Assembly: GCA_003259005.1 (NCBI GenBank)
Contig: QLII01000001.1
Location: forward strand, 5,695,001-5,759,000
Source of the DNA: Spirosoma telluris
GTDB taxonomy: Bacteria > Bacteroidota > Bacteroidia > Cytophagales > Spirosomataceae
Length of the DNA stretch: 64,000 nt
Reading direction: 5' to 3'
A program made the translations under genes and the position numbers. The notes under the pieces were generated by a model. It made no database searches, had not been told where the DNA came from, and was given only the letters and a program-made list of their open reading frames with translations. Below, piece after piece: positions 36,725 through 47,568 of this stretch; within the stretch, counting starts at the first letter, position 1; each line of letters begins with the position of its first letter.

Positions 36725-39003
36725 TCAATGCGAGAACCAACTATCTGGAATGTCCATTGGCTCGGAGCCGTTCAGACTGTACTTTAATTTGAGTGTGAAA
36801 CCACCGCCCCCTTCAATAAAGTCTGCTTCGAAAGGGTGCGCGCCTTTTTGTAAAGCGACCTGACCACTCTTTTCAATGGGGAAATGATTGCCGTCATTAT
36901 CCACAACCATCCGATTGGCAATACGAAGAATGCCGCCATCATCGCAGGTATAGAAAAAGCTATAAACCCCAGTTTCGGGTACGGTTAAATAGCCTCGAAA
37001 CTGTATACCGAAGCTTGGCGCGTTTACTGATTTGGGTACCAAAACGTTGTTAATGATATAGGTGCTATCAGCTTTTTGCTGCTCCATAAATTTCGTTTCC
37101 CTGAAATACTTCTTGAAATAGAGGCATCGTAAACCGGCCACTGGACTGGAAGCATTGGCAGGTATTGCATAGGCCTGCTGCTGGTAACGAAGCGAATAGA
37201 TATCCCCCCGAACGCCAGAGGGCGTGAAGGCCGCCACATGGATCGTCTGTGGTTTTGTAATGGATAGGCCAGCAGGCAACTCAGGTGAATTTGCCTGAGG
37301 TTGTGACCCATCGGTCGTATAGCGAAGCATATAACTGTCTAGTGGCTTTCTGATCCGTAGCGTGGCCTGGTAGACAAACACGTTTTCTTCGGCGAAACCT
37401 GTGAGGTCAGGTAAGCGGTAGTGAATACCCAGTTTCTCCATCCGCAGGTAGTGCTGGAGAAGCCGTTTCTGGTAGTCTGGAAAATCCTTTTTCGCCGTCC
37501 AGACTACTTCCGAAAGCGCCGTCATGCGGGGCATCGCCATGTAATCGGCCCGATTTTCCGTCGGGATATATTCAGTCCAGATGTTAGCCTGCGCCCCCAG
37601 AAATTGTTTTGCTTGCCCGGCACTTACGCCTTCAGGCACGACGGCAACATTATACACATTTTCAACCGACCGAATGCCGGAGGGCTATCAAAATACAGGT
37701 TGCTAACCGGCGTCATGACAACATCGTTACCATTCTGTGCGGCTTTAAAAGGAGCGTCTTTGACCCAACTACGCCAGTACATCACTGCTGTTGACGGCTT
37801 AAGGCCACCTTCGAGCGCATCGTCCCAGACCATTAATTTCTTGCCTTTCGATTGAACAAACTTTTCAATCCGGTGCACAAAATAGCTCTGTAATTCCTCT
37901 ACATTTTTAATGTTTTCCCGTTTCATCAATTCCTGACAAGCCACCGACTGCGCCCAGGTTGACTTCTCTACTTCATCGGCACCAATGTGAACGTATGGGC
38001 TCGGGAATAGCGCAATAACTTCGCTTAACACCCCTTCCATGAACGTGTAGGTTGGTTCGTTGCAGGGACAAATGGGTACCGAAAATGTTTTGCCCATACC
38101 CGGCTGACCTATGCAACTCAGAAATGGGTAGGCTTTGATGGCTGCGCTCAGGTGACCGGGCATGTCAATTTCAGGAATGATTTCGATGTGCCGAGCGGCT
38201 GCGTAGGCAATCAAATCACGCATCTGGGCCTGGGTGTAAAAACCGCCATATTGGGTCTGGCCGTTCTGTTGGCGAATGAACTGTTTTGGTAAATCGAAGT
38301 CGGGGTTGGTGACGGCCCGTTTCAGGACGACCGAATCCTGATTGTTGAACGTTCGCCAGGCTCCCTCGCTCGTTAGCTTGGGATAGGCTTTGATTTCCAG
38401 TCGCCAGCCCTGGTCATCGGTTAGGTGCAGGTGAAATTTATTGAATTTGTAAAGCGCCAACCGGTCAATGAACTTCTGCAAATAGTCTATGGAATAAAAA
38501 TGCCGGGATACGTCGAGGTGCATGCCCCGCCAGGCATAGGCTGGTTGATCATGAATATGTACCGCCGGAAGCGTGATTGATGCTAAGGGTTTCTCCGTTT
38601 TCTCAATCGTCACCGGTAGTAACTGGCGAATCGTCTGAACGGCACGGAACATACCGACAGGCTGGCTGGCTTTCAGGGTTACCTGTTGAGGTGTAATTGT
38701 CAGATCATACCCTTCGGGGTTTGTGATAGATGCATCGTGCTGAAGTACGATTTTTGAACCAGTCCCTTTGCTCGGCAGGCGTTTGCCTAAACCAGGTTTC
38801 AGCAGTGCCTCTAACTGCCGGGCTTCATTACCAAACCGGCTATCCTGAACGACCAGTGCCGTCTGAGCCGTTACGGTAAACTCCCCCGACGCGGGAATTA
38901 ATGACGTTGGATATGGGATAAGCGCATACCGCTCGGCAACGTCCTGTGCCCGAACAGTTAACGTGACGAACAGGACTAGTAATAGGAAAGGCAATCGAAC
39001 CAT
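36725..39003 (-). CDS. GH20 beta-N-acetylhexosaminidase with PA14 domain (one frameshift)
   Basis: One gene of about 759 residues. A missing base in the G3 run 37682-37684 breaks it; the repair reads LYFDSPSGIRSVENVYNVAVV. A signal peptide (MVRLPFLLLVLFVTLTVRAQ) precedes a GH20b domain and the catalytic TIM barrel. HIGADEV carries the Asp-Glu catalytic pair, and WRGMHLDVSRHF is typical of the barrel start. After the barrel a chitobiase-like C-terminal domain (TTDGSQPQANSPEL) and a PA14-like carbohydrate domain (FRGYLTVPETGVYSFF, DDGGILRIANR) follow. It removes terminal GlcNAc/GalNAc. It is the last gene of the leftward PUL run and fits the GH18 and GH29 neighbours. Confidence 0.88.
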
Positions 39004-39040
39004 TGGAGTACAGGTAATAAGCGAAAGGATTTTAGATAAA

Positions 39041-39073
39041 AACTTCCCGAAAGCTCTAAGCTTTCGGGAAGTT
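39041..39073 (-). terminator. Hairpin between the esterase and GH20 genes
   Basis: Perfect 15-bp arms AACTTCCCGAAAGCT (39041-39055) and AGCTTTCGGGAAGTT (39059-39073), 3-base loop. It lies between the esterase stop (39099) and the GH20 start (39003). On the minus strand the TTTT that would follow is short, so it may only partly terminate. Confidence 0.65.
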
Positions 39074-39098
39074 CCTGATTCCAGAACGGCAAATGAGC

Positions 39099-41641
39099 TT
39101 ACTCAGCGCCGTTTTTCTGACCGTTAACAACATATAGTCCCGGCGCTAGTTTCCATTCGTTATCAAAGAAGCCCGCCATCCGAACCCCTTTGCTGCCATC
39201 CCGAACCATATCCAGTCCAAAAATCATGAAATCAGGAAAACCGCTGGCTCCGGCAAAATATTGGTTGGCCGAAGCCGCCCGCATACCTTTCAGTCCCGTT
39301 CCGCCAACGACCGCCACCGACGCCGTTTTCGAGCCTTTAATTGGCCAGACGAAATAGGTGGCTAAATCATCGCCCTGCCACTGCTGACTCCCTGCCCGGA
39401 TGCGATTGCGCTCTAGTTGAATAGGACAGTCGGCCAAAAGGAATGGCCAGGCGGCATTGTTGGTCGCATTCCCGAACAGAACAACTCCTCGGTTTGCATA
39501 CTTGGCCAGCGAAAAATCCGTATCAGCAACGATATCAATGGCACCGTTGCCCCGGTAATACCAGGTTTCGGCATCGTAGCGAGCCTTCTGCCAGTTCAAG
39601 TCATTTTCTTCCTTCGTACCCTTCGTTCCGTACACAAATACCATTCGGTTGTTGAATGCATCTTTGAACGTACCGTACCGATGAGGACCTTTCTGGCTCG
39701 CATCAGGTCGTTCCACTTGCTTCCACTGACCGTTCTCCCGGTGCAGGAATAGCGTATCCTGTGCGCTCGTCGTGGTGTAGGTAAGCGCGGGAGTTCCGTC
39801 CAGCGTAATCGTCAGGGGTGTTTTTACCCCAAATTCATTCAGCGCCAGTTTCAGGAGCGCCACATTTGCTGTCGTTCCCGTTATTGTTTGCCCTTTCCGG
39901 TCCAGTTGTATCCGGCTATAAAGAAGTGGTTGGGCTTGCTGCTCAATAGAAGCCCATCGGTATGAAGACGAGATACCGGGATTTGCCGTCATGAAATCAA
40001 TGGTGTTCACGGTCGAATCGACGGCAATCTTGTGCCATTTGAAGAAATCGAACAGAGGTTTCCAGTCAACGCTTTCATCGCCAAACCAGTGACTACCGCC
40101 GGGGTATTCGTAGTAGCTCATATCAGGCTGTGATTCTCCCAGCAGTTTGCGCATCTGACGAGCGTAGGTAACGGGTACTGTCCGGTCGGCATCGCCGTGA
40201 AGAACGTAGATGCCCAGCGGTTTGTAGTTGCTCGTCAGTTTCAATACGTCGCTCTGATTTCCGGATCGCAACAGCATCTGCTCCAGGGGATCATTGCTTG
40301 TATCGGGTATCACGCCATCGGCAGAACCGTATTCCTTCAGGGTTGGGTAACCCGCACAGGGTGCAATGGCCGCCCACTTATCGGGGTAAGTTGCGCCCAG
40401 AAACCAGGTACCGTGCCCGCCCATCGAATGGCCAGTCAGGTAAATGTGTTGCGGATCGGGCTTAAACTGGTTTTTAGCAATCGCCAGCACTTCCAGAGCG
40501 TCTATTCGTCCCCAGTCTTCCCAGTTGAAACCGCGTGGCCGACGGTTAGTAGCCGCCACAAGATTACCCCAATCTTTAGGTTTGTAGGCCCGCGCCTGTC
40601 CGCTGGCTTCTACCCCCGCACCGTGTACGGAAAGAAACAGGGCCGAGGGCAGAGTTGTAGTCGATGACTGGGGAGTTACCGCATAATATTGCAAACTTCC
40701 ATCAATGTGGCTAACAAACGTCTGGCTATAGGATGCACCAGTAGGAACAGCCTCCACCGAAACCATGCCTGCGTCGAGCAACTTCCCTTTCTGAAGTAGA
40801 GCCAACTCACAAGGTTGCGTTCCTTTTGTGGTGATACCGCTTCCATCGAAGGTAAAGGCTACTTTTCGACTCGATAAGGCTGGAATAACAGGCAGACTGG
40901 TAGTCTGCGTTTTACCACCTAGTTTGCTGGTTAATTGCAATCCCGTAAGTGGCGTCGTTGAGGTATTGACAACAACTACAGCACCCTGAAGCGATGCATT
41001 CGATTCGCCTAACCGAATGCTGGGGAGTGTTGGGTCATCGGTACGTAATAAGGCTGTTTTGTCGGGGAAGTTCAGGCTAGCGGTTATCATGACACCCCGC
41101 ACGTAAAACTCGTTTAGTCCTTTTTTTAGCTTTACCGGAATGTGCAGATACCCCATGCTGTAAGCGTCACCCATGTGCAGTTCGCCATTTACATAGACGT
41201 TGCTGTTGCCCTTTATAGTCAGCAGGGCAATTTGTTCGCGAGTCGCTGGGTAAGTCAGGTAAGTATAGCCACCGCCCCGCCAATACCCCCTCGTAGGCTA
41301 CCTGCTACAACACCGGGTCCGGCGGGTGCTCCACCATTTCCCCGGAAACCACCCCGAAACCGCAACCGATTCAGGCTGTCGGCGGTAACAGGCATCCATT
41401 TGATTTCCTTCTCCTGCTCATCGGTGCCAAAAACAGCCCCTTCGGTCGGTGGTTTGAGCGTACCGGAATACAGTTGATAGGCCAGTGGATCAGTATAAAT
41501 CGCTTCCCGACCGTAGCGACTACCCGTCAACGCAACCAGTCCTTTGGTAAACGAATAGGTAGCCGGTTCAGGCTTCGGTTGCGCATGAAGTTGACCCACC
41601 GAAAGTAGCGTGAGAGCAAGATGAAGGAATCGTTTTGACAT
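39099..41641 (-). CDS. Secreted alpha/beta hydrolase (prolyl-oligopeptidase-type esterase) (one frameshift)
   Basis: One gene of about 848 residues after repair of a missing base in the C4 run 41275-41278, which gives GGIGGGGYTYLTYPATREQIALL. A signal peptide (MSKRFLHLALTLLSVGQLHAQ) comes first, then a Gly-rich linker and beta domains. The central alpha/beta hydrolase has the nucleophile motif TGHSMGGHGTW, the acid in HGDADRTVP, and the His in GGSHWFG. About 300 C-terminal residues (WKPLFDFFKWH onwards) add a domain I cannot name. In this PUL it most likely deacylates the glycan or acts on a linked peptide. Family level is certain, substrate is not. Confidence 0.75.
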
Positions 41642-41699
41642 AGTTGATGGTGTTAACGAGAGGGTGGTGTCTTTGGGCTGATCGATACAATCTTGAAAC

Positions 41700-43163
41700 T
41701 TACCGCTCCGCAGATTCCAGTTTGAAAACCCAGGCTGGTTGAGTCGCCAACAACTGTCGGGCGGGTTCGGGCAGCGTAACCACCAACCCTTCTGATGTTT
41801 TACTGGCTTTCAGCGACTTGGTATACCCCAGCAGCTTTACAGTTGGTTTGTTCTGCGTAACGTTGTTAAGTGTGATGGTTGCGGGAACAGCTTCCTGATC
41901 GGTTGGCAAGTATGTTTGATACCTGGTTTTGCCATTGCCCGTGTAGGCCCACTGTTTCTGCCGGTAAGGTGCTACAGGTTTGGTTCCGTAAATCGACTCA
42001 CCGTTGACACGCAGCCAGGCTCCAATTTCCTGTAATCGCTGGTAGGCTTCTGGGTGCCAGTCGCCATCAGGACTAGGGGCAATGTTCAGAAGCAGGTTGC
42101 CGTTTTTGGCGACAATATCCACCAGCGTGTGAATCAATTTGCGGGCCGATTTGAAGTTTTCTTTAGGGATATACGACCAGGAATCGCCCATAGTCATGCA
42201 CGACTCCCAGGGAATCGGCATATAGGAATCTGGAATTGATTGTTCGGGCGTAACGTAATTTTCAAACTCCCCCGTCACGGTACGGTCTACGACCAGCAGG
42301 CCCGGCTGTTTACGGCGTCCCATGCCAGCAATGCGCGCCATGTCGATGTCCTGATCATAGGGAATGGTGCGCTGCCAGCTAATTGTGGAGTCGATCGTGG
42401 ATGCCGGACGAACCCAGCCACCATCGAGCCAGAGAATGTCGATTTTACCATAATCCGTCATCAGTTCCTGAATCTGGTTATAGGTAAAATCCTTGAACTG
42501 CTGCCACTTTTGAGGGTACTTTTTAGGCGCGTACGATACGTTACGGTCCTTAGGCGGGAAATAGGGGTCCCAGTAGTAGGGTATATGCCAGTCCGGCTTC
42601 GAAAAATAAGCTCCGATCATGAAATCCTTTCCCCGAAACGCAGTAAACACTTCTTTGGCAATGTTACTTCGTGGATTCGATGAGAAAGCCGTTTTGGGAT
42701 CAGTGATTTTGTAGTCCGTCTGTTTGGTGTCGAACATGCAGAATCCGTCGTGGTGCTTCGTGGTAAACACCACATATTTCATGCCCGCATCCTTGGCCGC
42801 TGTAGCCCAGCGTTCGGGATTGAACGCTGTTGGATTAAAGGTTGTCCGGATGTTTTCGTACGCTTTTTTGTATTCGTACCAGTTGGCTGCATATGGACCC
42901 CGGCGTTCGCACCAGCCTTCATCTTCGGGGCATAAGGACCAGGACTCTACGATGCCCCATTTACTGTAGGTACCCCAGTGCATAAGCAATCCGAACTTAA
43001 TGTCCTGCCAATGCGCCAGTTTCTGGCTAACCAGGCTGTCTTTAGGGGGTACGTAATGTGCGTGGTTCTGTTCAGAATGGTGCTGGGCAAACACAGTGCC
43101 CGATACCTGCATAAGAGCTAGAAACCACCTAAAGTAACGTGAGCGAAAATAAGTAGTCTTCAT
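41700..43163 (-). CDS. GH29 alpha-L-fucosidase
   Basis: 487 residues. A signal peptide precedes KFGLLMHWGTYSKWGIVESW, the GH29 opening motif. The nucleophile Asp sits in DILWLDGGW. WEYKKAYENI-like and KYVVFTTKHHDGFCMFD segments are also typical. It removes alpha-linked fucose in the periplasm. It lies between GH18 and the esterase on the same strand, so the PUL target probably carries fucose. Length and motif order are normal, and the frame is intact. Confidence 0.92.
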   Translation of the reverse strand: MKTTYFRSRYFRWFLALMQVSGTVFAQHHSEQNHAHYVPPKDSLVSQKLAHWQDIKFGLLMHWGTYSKWGIVESWSLCPEDEGWCERRGPYAANWYEYKKAYENIRTTFNPTAFNPERWATAAKDAGMKYVVFTTKHHDGFCMFDTKQTDYKITDPKTAFSSNPRSNIAKEVFTAFRGKDFMIGAYFSKPDWHIPYYWDPYFPPKDRNVSYAPKKYPQKWQQFKDFTYNQIQELMTDYGKIDILWLDGGWVRPASTIDSTISWQRTIPYDQDIDMARIAGMGRRKQPGLLVVDRTVTGEFENYVTPEQSIPDSYMPIPWESCMTMGDSWSYIPKENFKSARKLIHTLVDIVAKNGNLLLNIAPSPDGDWHPEAYQRLQEIGAWLRVNGESIYGTKPVAPYRQKQWAYTGNGKTRYQTYLPTDQEAVPATITLNNVTQNKPTVKLLGYTKSLKASKTSEGLVVTLPEPARQLLATQPAWVFKLESAER

Positions 43164-43187
43164 GGGATAGGAGTCGTCAGTGTAGGG

Positions 43188-44345
43188 TTATTTCAGGCCG
43201 TTGACTACGGGATCAAGGAGTGCTTTATGCTTCAGATCGTAGATGTACTCCCAGAACATAATGCCTCCCAGCCCTTTCTTCTTCACATAGTCCAGCTTCG
43301 GGCCGAACGATTCGGCATCGGCATAGGAAATAAAGGTATGTGAGGTGGCATTCCACAAATACGGAGCTTTGGCATCGGCGTCCCAGTAGCGAACAAATCC
43401 GTTTTTGTTGATGTATTTGTCTGCCAGTTCATCGTGGCTGATGAACGAGTGCTTACCCGTTGATGGTTGATAAAGACCGTTATCCACCGGACGAACATCG
43501 GCCCAGCCGCGCCCGTAGAATGGAATGCCCAGCACGATTTTCTTCGCAGGAACGCCCGCCCGGATGTGCCCTTCTACCGCCGAGATGGAACTGTTGCGCG
43601 ATTGATCCCCTTTTTTAGACTGCGCCAGTGGGCTATGATGCCCCGTCACTTTATCATTGCCGTGATAGAGGTCATAGGTCATGATGTTAACGTAATCCAG
43701 GTATTTCTGAGCTTCTCCCAGATTGGTATGGTTCACAAAAGCCGTATCGCCCCCAGTGGCGGCCGTTAGCAGATAGTGATTTGAACCGGTTCGTTTATCC
43801 GCCTTTCCTTGCTCATCGAGTCGGTCACGAATGGCTTTCAGATATAAGGTAAAATTGGCCTTATCTTCGGGCCGAAAGATATTGCCTGCGCCAATCTGAG
43901 CGGGATATTCCCAGTCGATGTCAACCCCATCGAGCTTGTGCTTTTTCAGGAACGAGACGGCACTGTTGGCAAATTTTCGACGTGAAGCATCGGTTAACGC
44001 GGCATCCGAGAAGTACTTGCAACCACCCCAGCCACCCACAGAGATCAGTATTTTCAGGTCTTTATTAATCGACCGAAGTGAGGTTAACGCAGCCAGGTTA
44101 GCAGAGTCTTTAGTCGAAATGGGAGCCAGCTCCCCATTTTTGGCGGGCACCGCAAATGCGTAGTTGATATGCGTGAGTTTACGGGCTTCGATCTGTTCTT
44201 TCGTCCAGCCGTTTCCGCTCACATACCCAATGAGTACATACCGTTTAGAAGATGTCTGAGCAGCTACATGAGAAGAACCTGCTAGCAATAGGCCGAAGAG
44301 ACAAGCGGCCAATGAAATTGATGTCAATAACAAACGTGGCTTCAC
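43188..44345 (-). CDS. GH18 chitinase-like glycosidase
   Basis: 385 residues from a GTG at 44345, which begins KPRLLLTSISLAACLFGLLLAGSSHVAAQ, a signal peptide. A TTG 30 bases upstream is also in frame but falls on the promoter -7 box, so I do not use it. The catalytic motif DGVDIDWEYP (DxxDxDxE) is at about residue 155. GWGGCKYFSDAAL and MTYDLYHGNDKVTGHHSPL are typical GH18 segments. It cuts chitin or GlcNAc-GlcNAc linkages such as N-glycan cores. It begins the leftward PUL run GH18-GH29-esterase-GH20, with the ROK regulator divergent from it. Confidence 0.9.
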   Translation of the reverse strand: MKPRLLLTSISLAACLFGLLLAGSSHVAAQTSSKRYVLIGYVSGNGWTKEQIEARKLTHINYAFAVPAKNGELAPISTKDSANLAALTSLRSINKDLKILISVGGWGGCKYFSDAALTDASRRKFANSAVSFLKKHKLDGVDIDWEYPAQIGAGNIFRPEDKANFTLYLKAIRDRLDEQGKADKRTGSNHYLLTAATGGDTAFVNHTNLGEAQKYLDYVNIMTYDLYHGNDKVTGHHSPLAQSKKGDQSRNSSISAVEGHIRAGVPAKKIVLGIPFYGRGWADVRPVDNGLYQPSTGKHSFISHDELADKYINKNGFVRYWDADAKAPYLWNATSHTFISYADAESFGPKLDYVKKKGLGGIMFWEYIYDLKHKALLDPVVNGLK

Positions 44346-44372
44346 TATTCTTTGGTGAAAATGGGTAAGGGA

Positions 44373-44380
44373 CAAAGATA
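44373..44380 (-). promoter_or_regulatory. -7 box for the GH18-led operon
   Basis: Minus-strand TATCTTTG, exact TAnnTTTG, 28 bases upstream of the GTG start at 44345. No clear TTG -33 box is seen in the AT-rich stretch further upstream. Confidence 0.45.
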
Positions 44381-44590
44381 CCTATATTTTAATTTTTTTT
44401 AATAATATGGACTTACTTAAAAAAATATTTATTAATTATGTCTTTAAATGGGACGAAGGCTGTGTATCTATGGTCTGTTTATAAGTTCTCTAAACTAACA
44501 AATAGAAATGGAGCTATTGTGTCTTTCTACCTATAGCGATTTAATGCTTCTAATTCAACGACGGCTTTTGCCGAGTAGTCGTTATTACCT

Positions 44591-45823
44591 ATGCCCACAT
44601 TTACTGCCCTAGAAGGCCCAGTTATTACCAAAAAGTCTATTGTTGCTTTTAAAAAAAACCAGCAAGTCAAAAAGGTACTTTCATACCTCTATCAGGAAGG
44701 TTCCTGCACCCTGGCCAAACTGGCCGAAGTCTTAAACACCAGCGTTCCTTCGGTTACGCACATTGTTGAACAGCTGATCGACGAAGGCTGGGTGAGCACT
44801 ATTGGGACGGTTTCCGGTAACAACGGCCGGCGGCCTGTGCTATTCAGTCTGAACCCGGTGGGGCACTATGCACTCATTATCGATAGCAATACCCACGGCA
44901 CAAAACTAGTGTTGGTCAATCTTTTACGGCAGGTTGTCTTCCAGCGCATTGATGATACCATATTGGAAAACAAAGCCAGTTTTTCGAATTTTCTGGTGTC
45001 GTTCGTGAATGAGGCCCTGACCGAGTCGGGGATAGCCAAAGCCGGCGTTATTGGTGTTGGTGTATCGATGCCAGGACTGATTGATTCGCGACAGGGCCTA
45101 AATGTGAGCTATCCTGATCTTGGGCCATCTGGTCAATCTTTTACGGACTGGCTGGAGCACCAATGGGGATTACCTGTTTTTATGATTAATGACACGAAAG
45201 CGACCGCGTTGGGAGAGCATCGTTTCGGCAGAAGCCAGGGTAAACAACATGCTCTGACGATCAACATTGATTGGGGAGTGGGGCTGGGAATTATCAGTAA
45301 CGGCGAGGTTTTTCATGGGGCTTCGGGTTTTGCGGGCGAATTAGGCCATATTCAGGTAGACCCGCATGGCGAATTATGCTACTGCGGCAAAATAGGCTGC
45401 CTGGATACGCTCACCTCTGGGTCGTCGCTGGTTAAACGGGTACGCAAGGAAGTGCTGGCAGGACAAGCAACCAAATTAGCCGTCTACCATGACGATCCTG
45501 CCCAGATTACGATTAGCCAGGTTATCCAGGCCGCAAACGAGGGCGATACATTCGCGATTGATCAATTACACGAAACGGGCTACCAATTAGGAAAAGGTCT
45601 GGCCATTGCCGTTACGCTGTTTAATCCTGAGATTATTATTGTCGATGGTGTACTGGCAGAGGATTCTTTATTCATTACCAATTCCATCAAACAGGCAATC
45701 AATAAACATTGCCTGAGCGGTTTCCGCAACAACCTGATGATTGAGGTGACACAACTTAGCGGAGCCGCCAAGTGGCTTGGCACGCATGCCTATGTCATAG
45801 AAAGTCTGTTTACAGATGTGTAA
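44591..45823 (+). CDS. ROK-family transcriptional regulator
   Basis: 410 residues. An N-terminal winged helix (KKVLSYLYQEGSCTLAKLAEVLNTSVPSVTHIVEQL, residues about 28-63; the whole segment is described by position only) is followed by a ROK sugar-kinase fold. The zinc motif is in GELGHIQVDPHGELCYCGKIGCLDTL (His, three Cys). INDTKATALGEH and NIDWGVGLGI are also ROK motifs. NagC/Mlc relatives bind GlcNAc-6-phosphate or a PTS protein and release DNA. It diverges from the GH18 operon and precedes the cytochrome/FG-GAP gene. It is the only regulator in the locus, so control of the PUL by a sugar or sugar phosphate is the simplest view. Confidence 0.9.
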   Translation: MPTFTALEGPVITKKSIVAFKKNQQVKKVLSYLYQEGSCTLAKLAEVLNTSVPSVTHIVEQLIDEGWVSTIGTVSGNNGRRPVLFSLNPVGHYALIIDSNTHGTKLVLVNLLRQVVFQRIDDTILENKASFSNFLVSFVNEALTESGIAKAGVIGVGVSMPGLIDSRQGLNVSYPDLGPSGQSFTDWLEHQWGLPVFMINDTKATALGEHRFGRSQGKQHALTINIDWGVGLGIISNGEVFHGASGFAGELGHIQVDPHGELCYCGKIGCLDTLTSGSSLVKRVRKEVLAGQATKLAVYHDDPAQITISQVIQAANEGDTFAIDQLHETGYQLGKGLAIAVTLFNPEIIIVDGVLAEDSLFITNSIKQAINKHCLSGFRNNLMIEVTQLSGAAKWLGTHAYVIESLFTDV

Positions 45824-45852
45824 TTTTACGGATGTATTTACCCCACCCCTAA

Positions 45853-45878
45853 CCCCTCCCCTGTTTTCAGGGGAGGGG
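45853..45878 (+). terminator. GC-rich 11-bp hairpin after the ROK gene
   Basis: Perfect arms CCCCTCCCCTG (45853-45863) and CAGGGGAGGGG (45868-45878) with a TTTT loop. It sits between the ROK gene and the FG-GAP gene, with no T-tract. Confidence 0.55.
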
Positions 45879-45897
45879 AATGTAAACGAATCGCCTG

Positions 45898-47481
45898 ATG
45901 GCTGCCATTAAAACCGGGTTGCTGCTTTTTATTTCCCTCAGCGTGGTTTCCTTTGCCGACATTGAACGGAATAATACCGGTAAGCTTGCTCGAAAGGAAG
46001 CCGCGGCCCATGATTCAACTTCCGCTGGCAGGCAGTTGGCCTTACGTTATTGCAGTAACTGCCACTTGTTTCCCGAGCCCGAATTACTGGACAAAAAAAC
46101 GTGGGTCATGGGCGTTCTGCCTAACATGGGTATGCGCCTTGGCATCAAACAAGCCGGTCAGGATACACTGAGAGCGCTTTCACCCGAGGAAGAAAAAGCC
46201 ATTAGTAAGCTGAATATCTATCCAGAGATGGCTGCGTTGTCAATGGGTGATTGGGAAAAGATTGTTCGGTATTATGAAAGCGCTGCGCCTGAAGAACCTC
46301 TACCGCAGAGAACCCATCCGGCCGTAACCCATCAACTGCCTCTATTTAAGGCAAAAGAGCTGGTGCTTAGTGATAAGCCGGTACCGCAAACCACCTTGCT
46401 TAAGTACGACAAAAATACCGCTCAGCTCTATGTTGGCGACGCCCAAAATGCCTTATACGTGCTTGATGGGAAGTTGCAACTGGGCGATGGGCTGCTGAAA
46501 GATACCTGGTGGATTGATACGCCACCAACGGATATAGACTTCCCCAAAAATGCAGCTCCGAGGGTGCTTACCATCGGTATTTTTAGCCCCTCCGATCAGA
46601 AACTGGGCCGACTCATGACGCTGGAGCGATCCGCAAAAACAGGTTCCACTCCCATAAATATCAAAGGACTACCCCGGCCCGTTCAATTTGCATCCGGCGA
46701 TTTAAATGCCGACGGGAAGGACGATGCGGTCATCTGCGGATTTGGGAATAATGCCGGAAAGCTATTTTGGTATGATGATTTTGAACCCACTAAAGAACAC
46801 ATCCTGAAAGCATTGCCTGGTGCCCGCAAAGTAGAAATAGCCGATTTTAATCGGGACAAAAAGCCTGATATCATGGTCTTGATGGCACAGGCACGGGAAG
46901 AAGTGGCCATTTTTTATAATCAGGGAAACGGTCAATTCAAGGAAAAAACCGTGTTGCGTTTCTCCCCCCTATTCGGGTCCAGTTATTTCGAACTGGTCGA
47001 TTTCAATAAGGATGGTTTTCAGGATATTCTGCTGGCTAACGGTGATAATTGGGACTATTCCGCCATCAATAAAAATTACCATGGTGTACGTATCTATCTG
47101 AACGACAGGAAAGATAATTTTAAAGAAGCCTGGTTTTACCCAATGTACGGTGCCAGTAAAGCCCTTGCCCGCGACTTTGATAATGATGGCGACCTTGACA
47201 TTGCCGCGACTTCCTTTTACACCAATCTGGCCCAACCAGAACAGGGATTTATCTATTTAGCCAACGAAGGAAAGCTGACCTTTAAACCGTTTAGCACCCC
47301 AGAAGCCGCTTCTGGAAAATGGTTGACCATGGAAGCCGCCGACTTCGATCAGGATGGCGATATAGACATTGTGCTGGGCTCTTATTTTCACTCCCTTGGC
47401 GAAATGACTCAGTTGCTCTTCAAAGGTATTATATCCTTTCCGCAATTGCTGGTACTGGAGAATAAGGGAACTAGAAAGTGA
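45898..47481 (+). CDS. Secreted cytochrome c / FG-GAP (VCBS) repeat protein
   Basis: 527 residues. A signal peptide (MAAIKTGLLLFISLSVVSFA) is followed by a heme-c site CSNCH (residues 52-56). The last two thirds consist of FG-GAP-type propeller blades with Ca-binding-like loops: DLNADGKDDAVI, DFNRDKKPDIMV, DFNKDGFQDILL, DFDNDGDLDIAA and DFDQDGDIDIVL. That pattern predicts a beta-propeller of about six or seven blades. It is probably a periplasmic or surface electron-transfer or binding protein. It lies in the PUL on the opposite strand to susCD, which it converges on. No equivalent partner enzyme is seen. Function unknown. Confidence 0.8.
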   Translation: MAAIKTGLLLFISLSVVSFADIERNNTGKLARKEAAAHDSTSAGRQLALRYCSNCHLFPEPELLDKKTWVMGVLPNMGMRLGIKQAGQDTLRALSPEEEKAISKLNIYPEMAALSMGDWEKIVRYYESAAPEEPLPQRTHPAVTHQLPLFKAKELVLSDKPVPQTTLLKYDKNTAQLYVGDAQNALYVLDGKLQLGDGLLKDTWWIDTPPTDIDFPKNAAPRVLTIGIFSPSDQKLGRLMTLERSAKTGSTPINIKGLPRPVQFASGDLNADGKDDAVICGFGNNAGKLFWYDDFEPTKEHILKALPGARKVEIADFNRDKKPDIMVLMAQAREEVAIFYNQGNGQFKEKTVLRFSPLFGSSYFELVDFNKDGFQDILLANGDNWDYSAINKNYHGVRIYLNDRKDNFKEAWFYPMYGASKALARDFDNDGDLDIAATSFYTNLAQPEQGFIYLANEGKLTFKPFSTPEAASGKWLTMEAADFDQDGDIDIVLGSYFHSLGEMTQLLFKGIISFPQLLVLENKGTRK

Positions 47482-47496
47482 ATTCTTCACCCAACA

Positions 47497-47528
47497 AAAA
47501 TGGGCAAGCCAATCGGCCTGCCCATTTT
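47497..47528. terminator. Bidirectional terminator between FG-GAP and susD genes
   Basis: Arms AAAATGGGCA (47497-47506) and TGCCCATTTT (47519-47528) with an inner GCC/GGC pair. T-rich on the + side, and preceded by A5 so the reverse read also ends in T. Confidence 0.8.
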
Positions 47529-47568
47529 GATTTTAAAACACCTATTTGTCTTACTGTACTGAGGTAGC

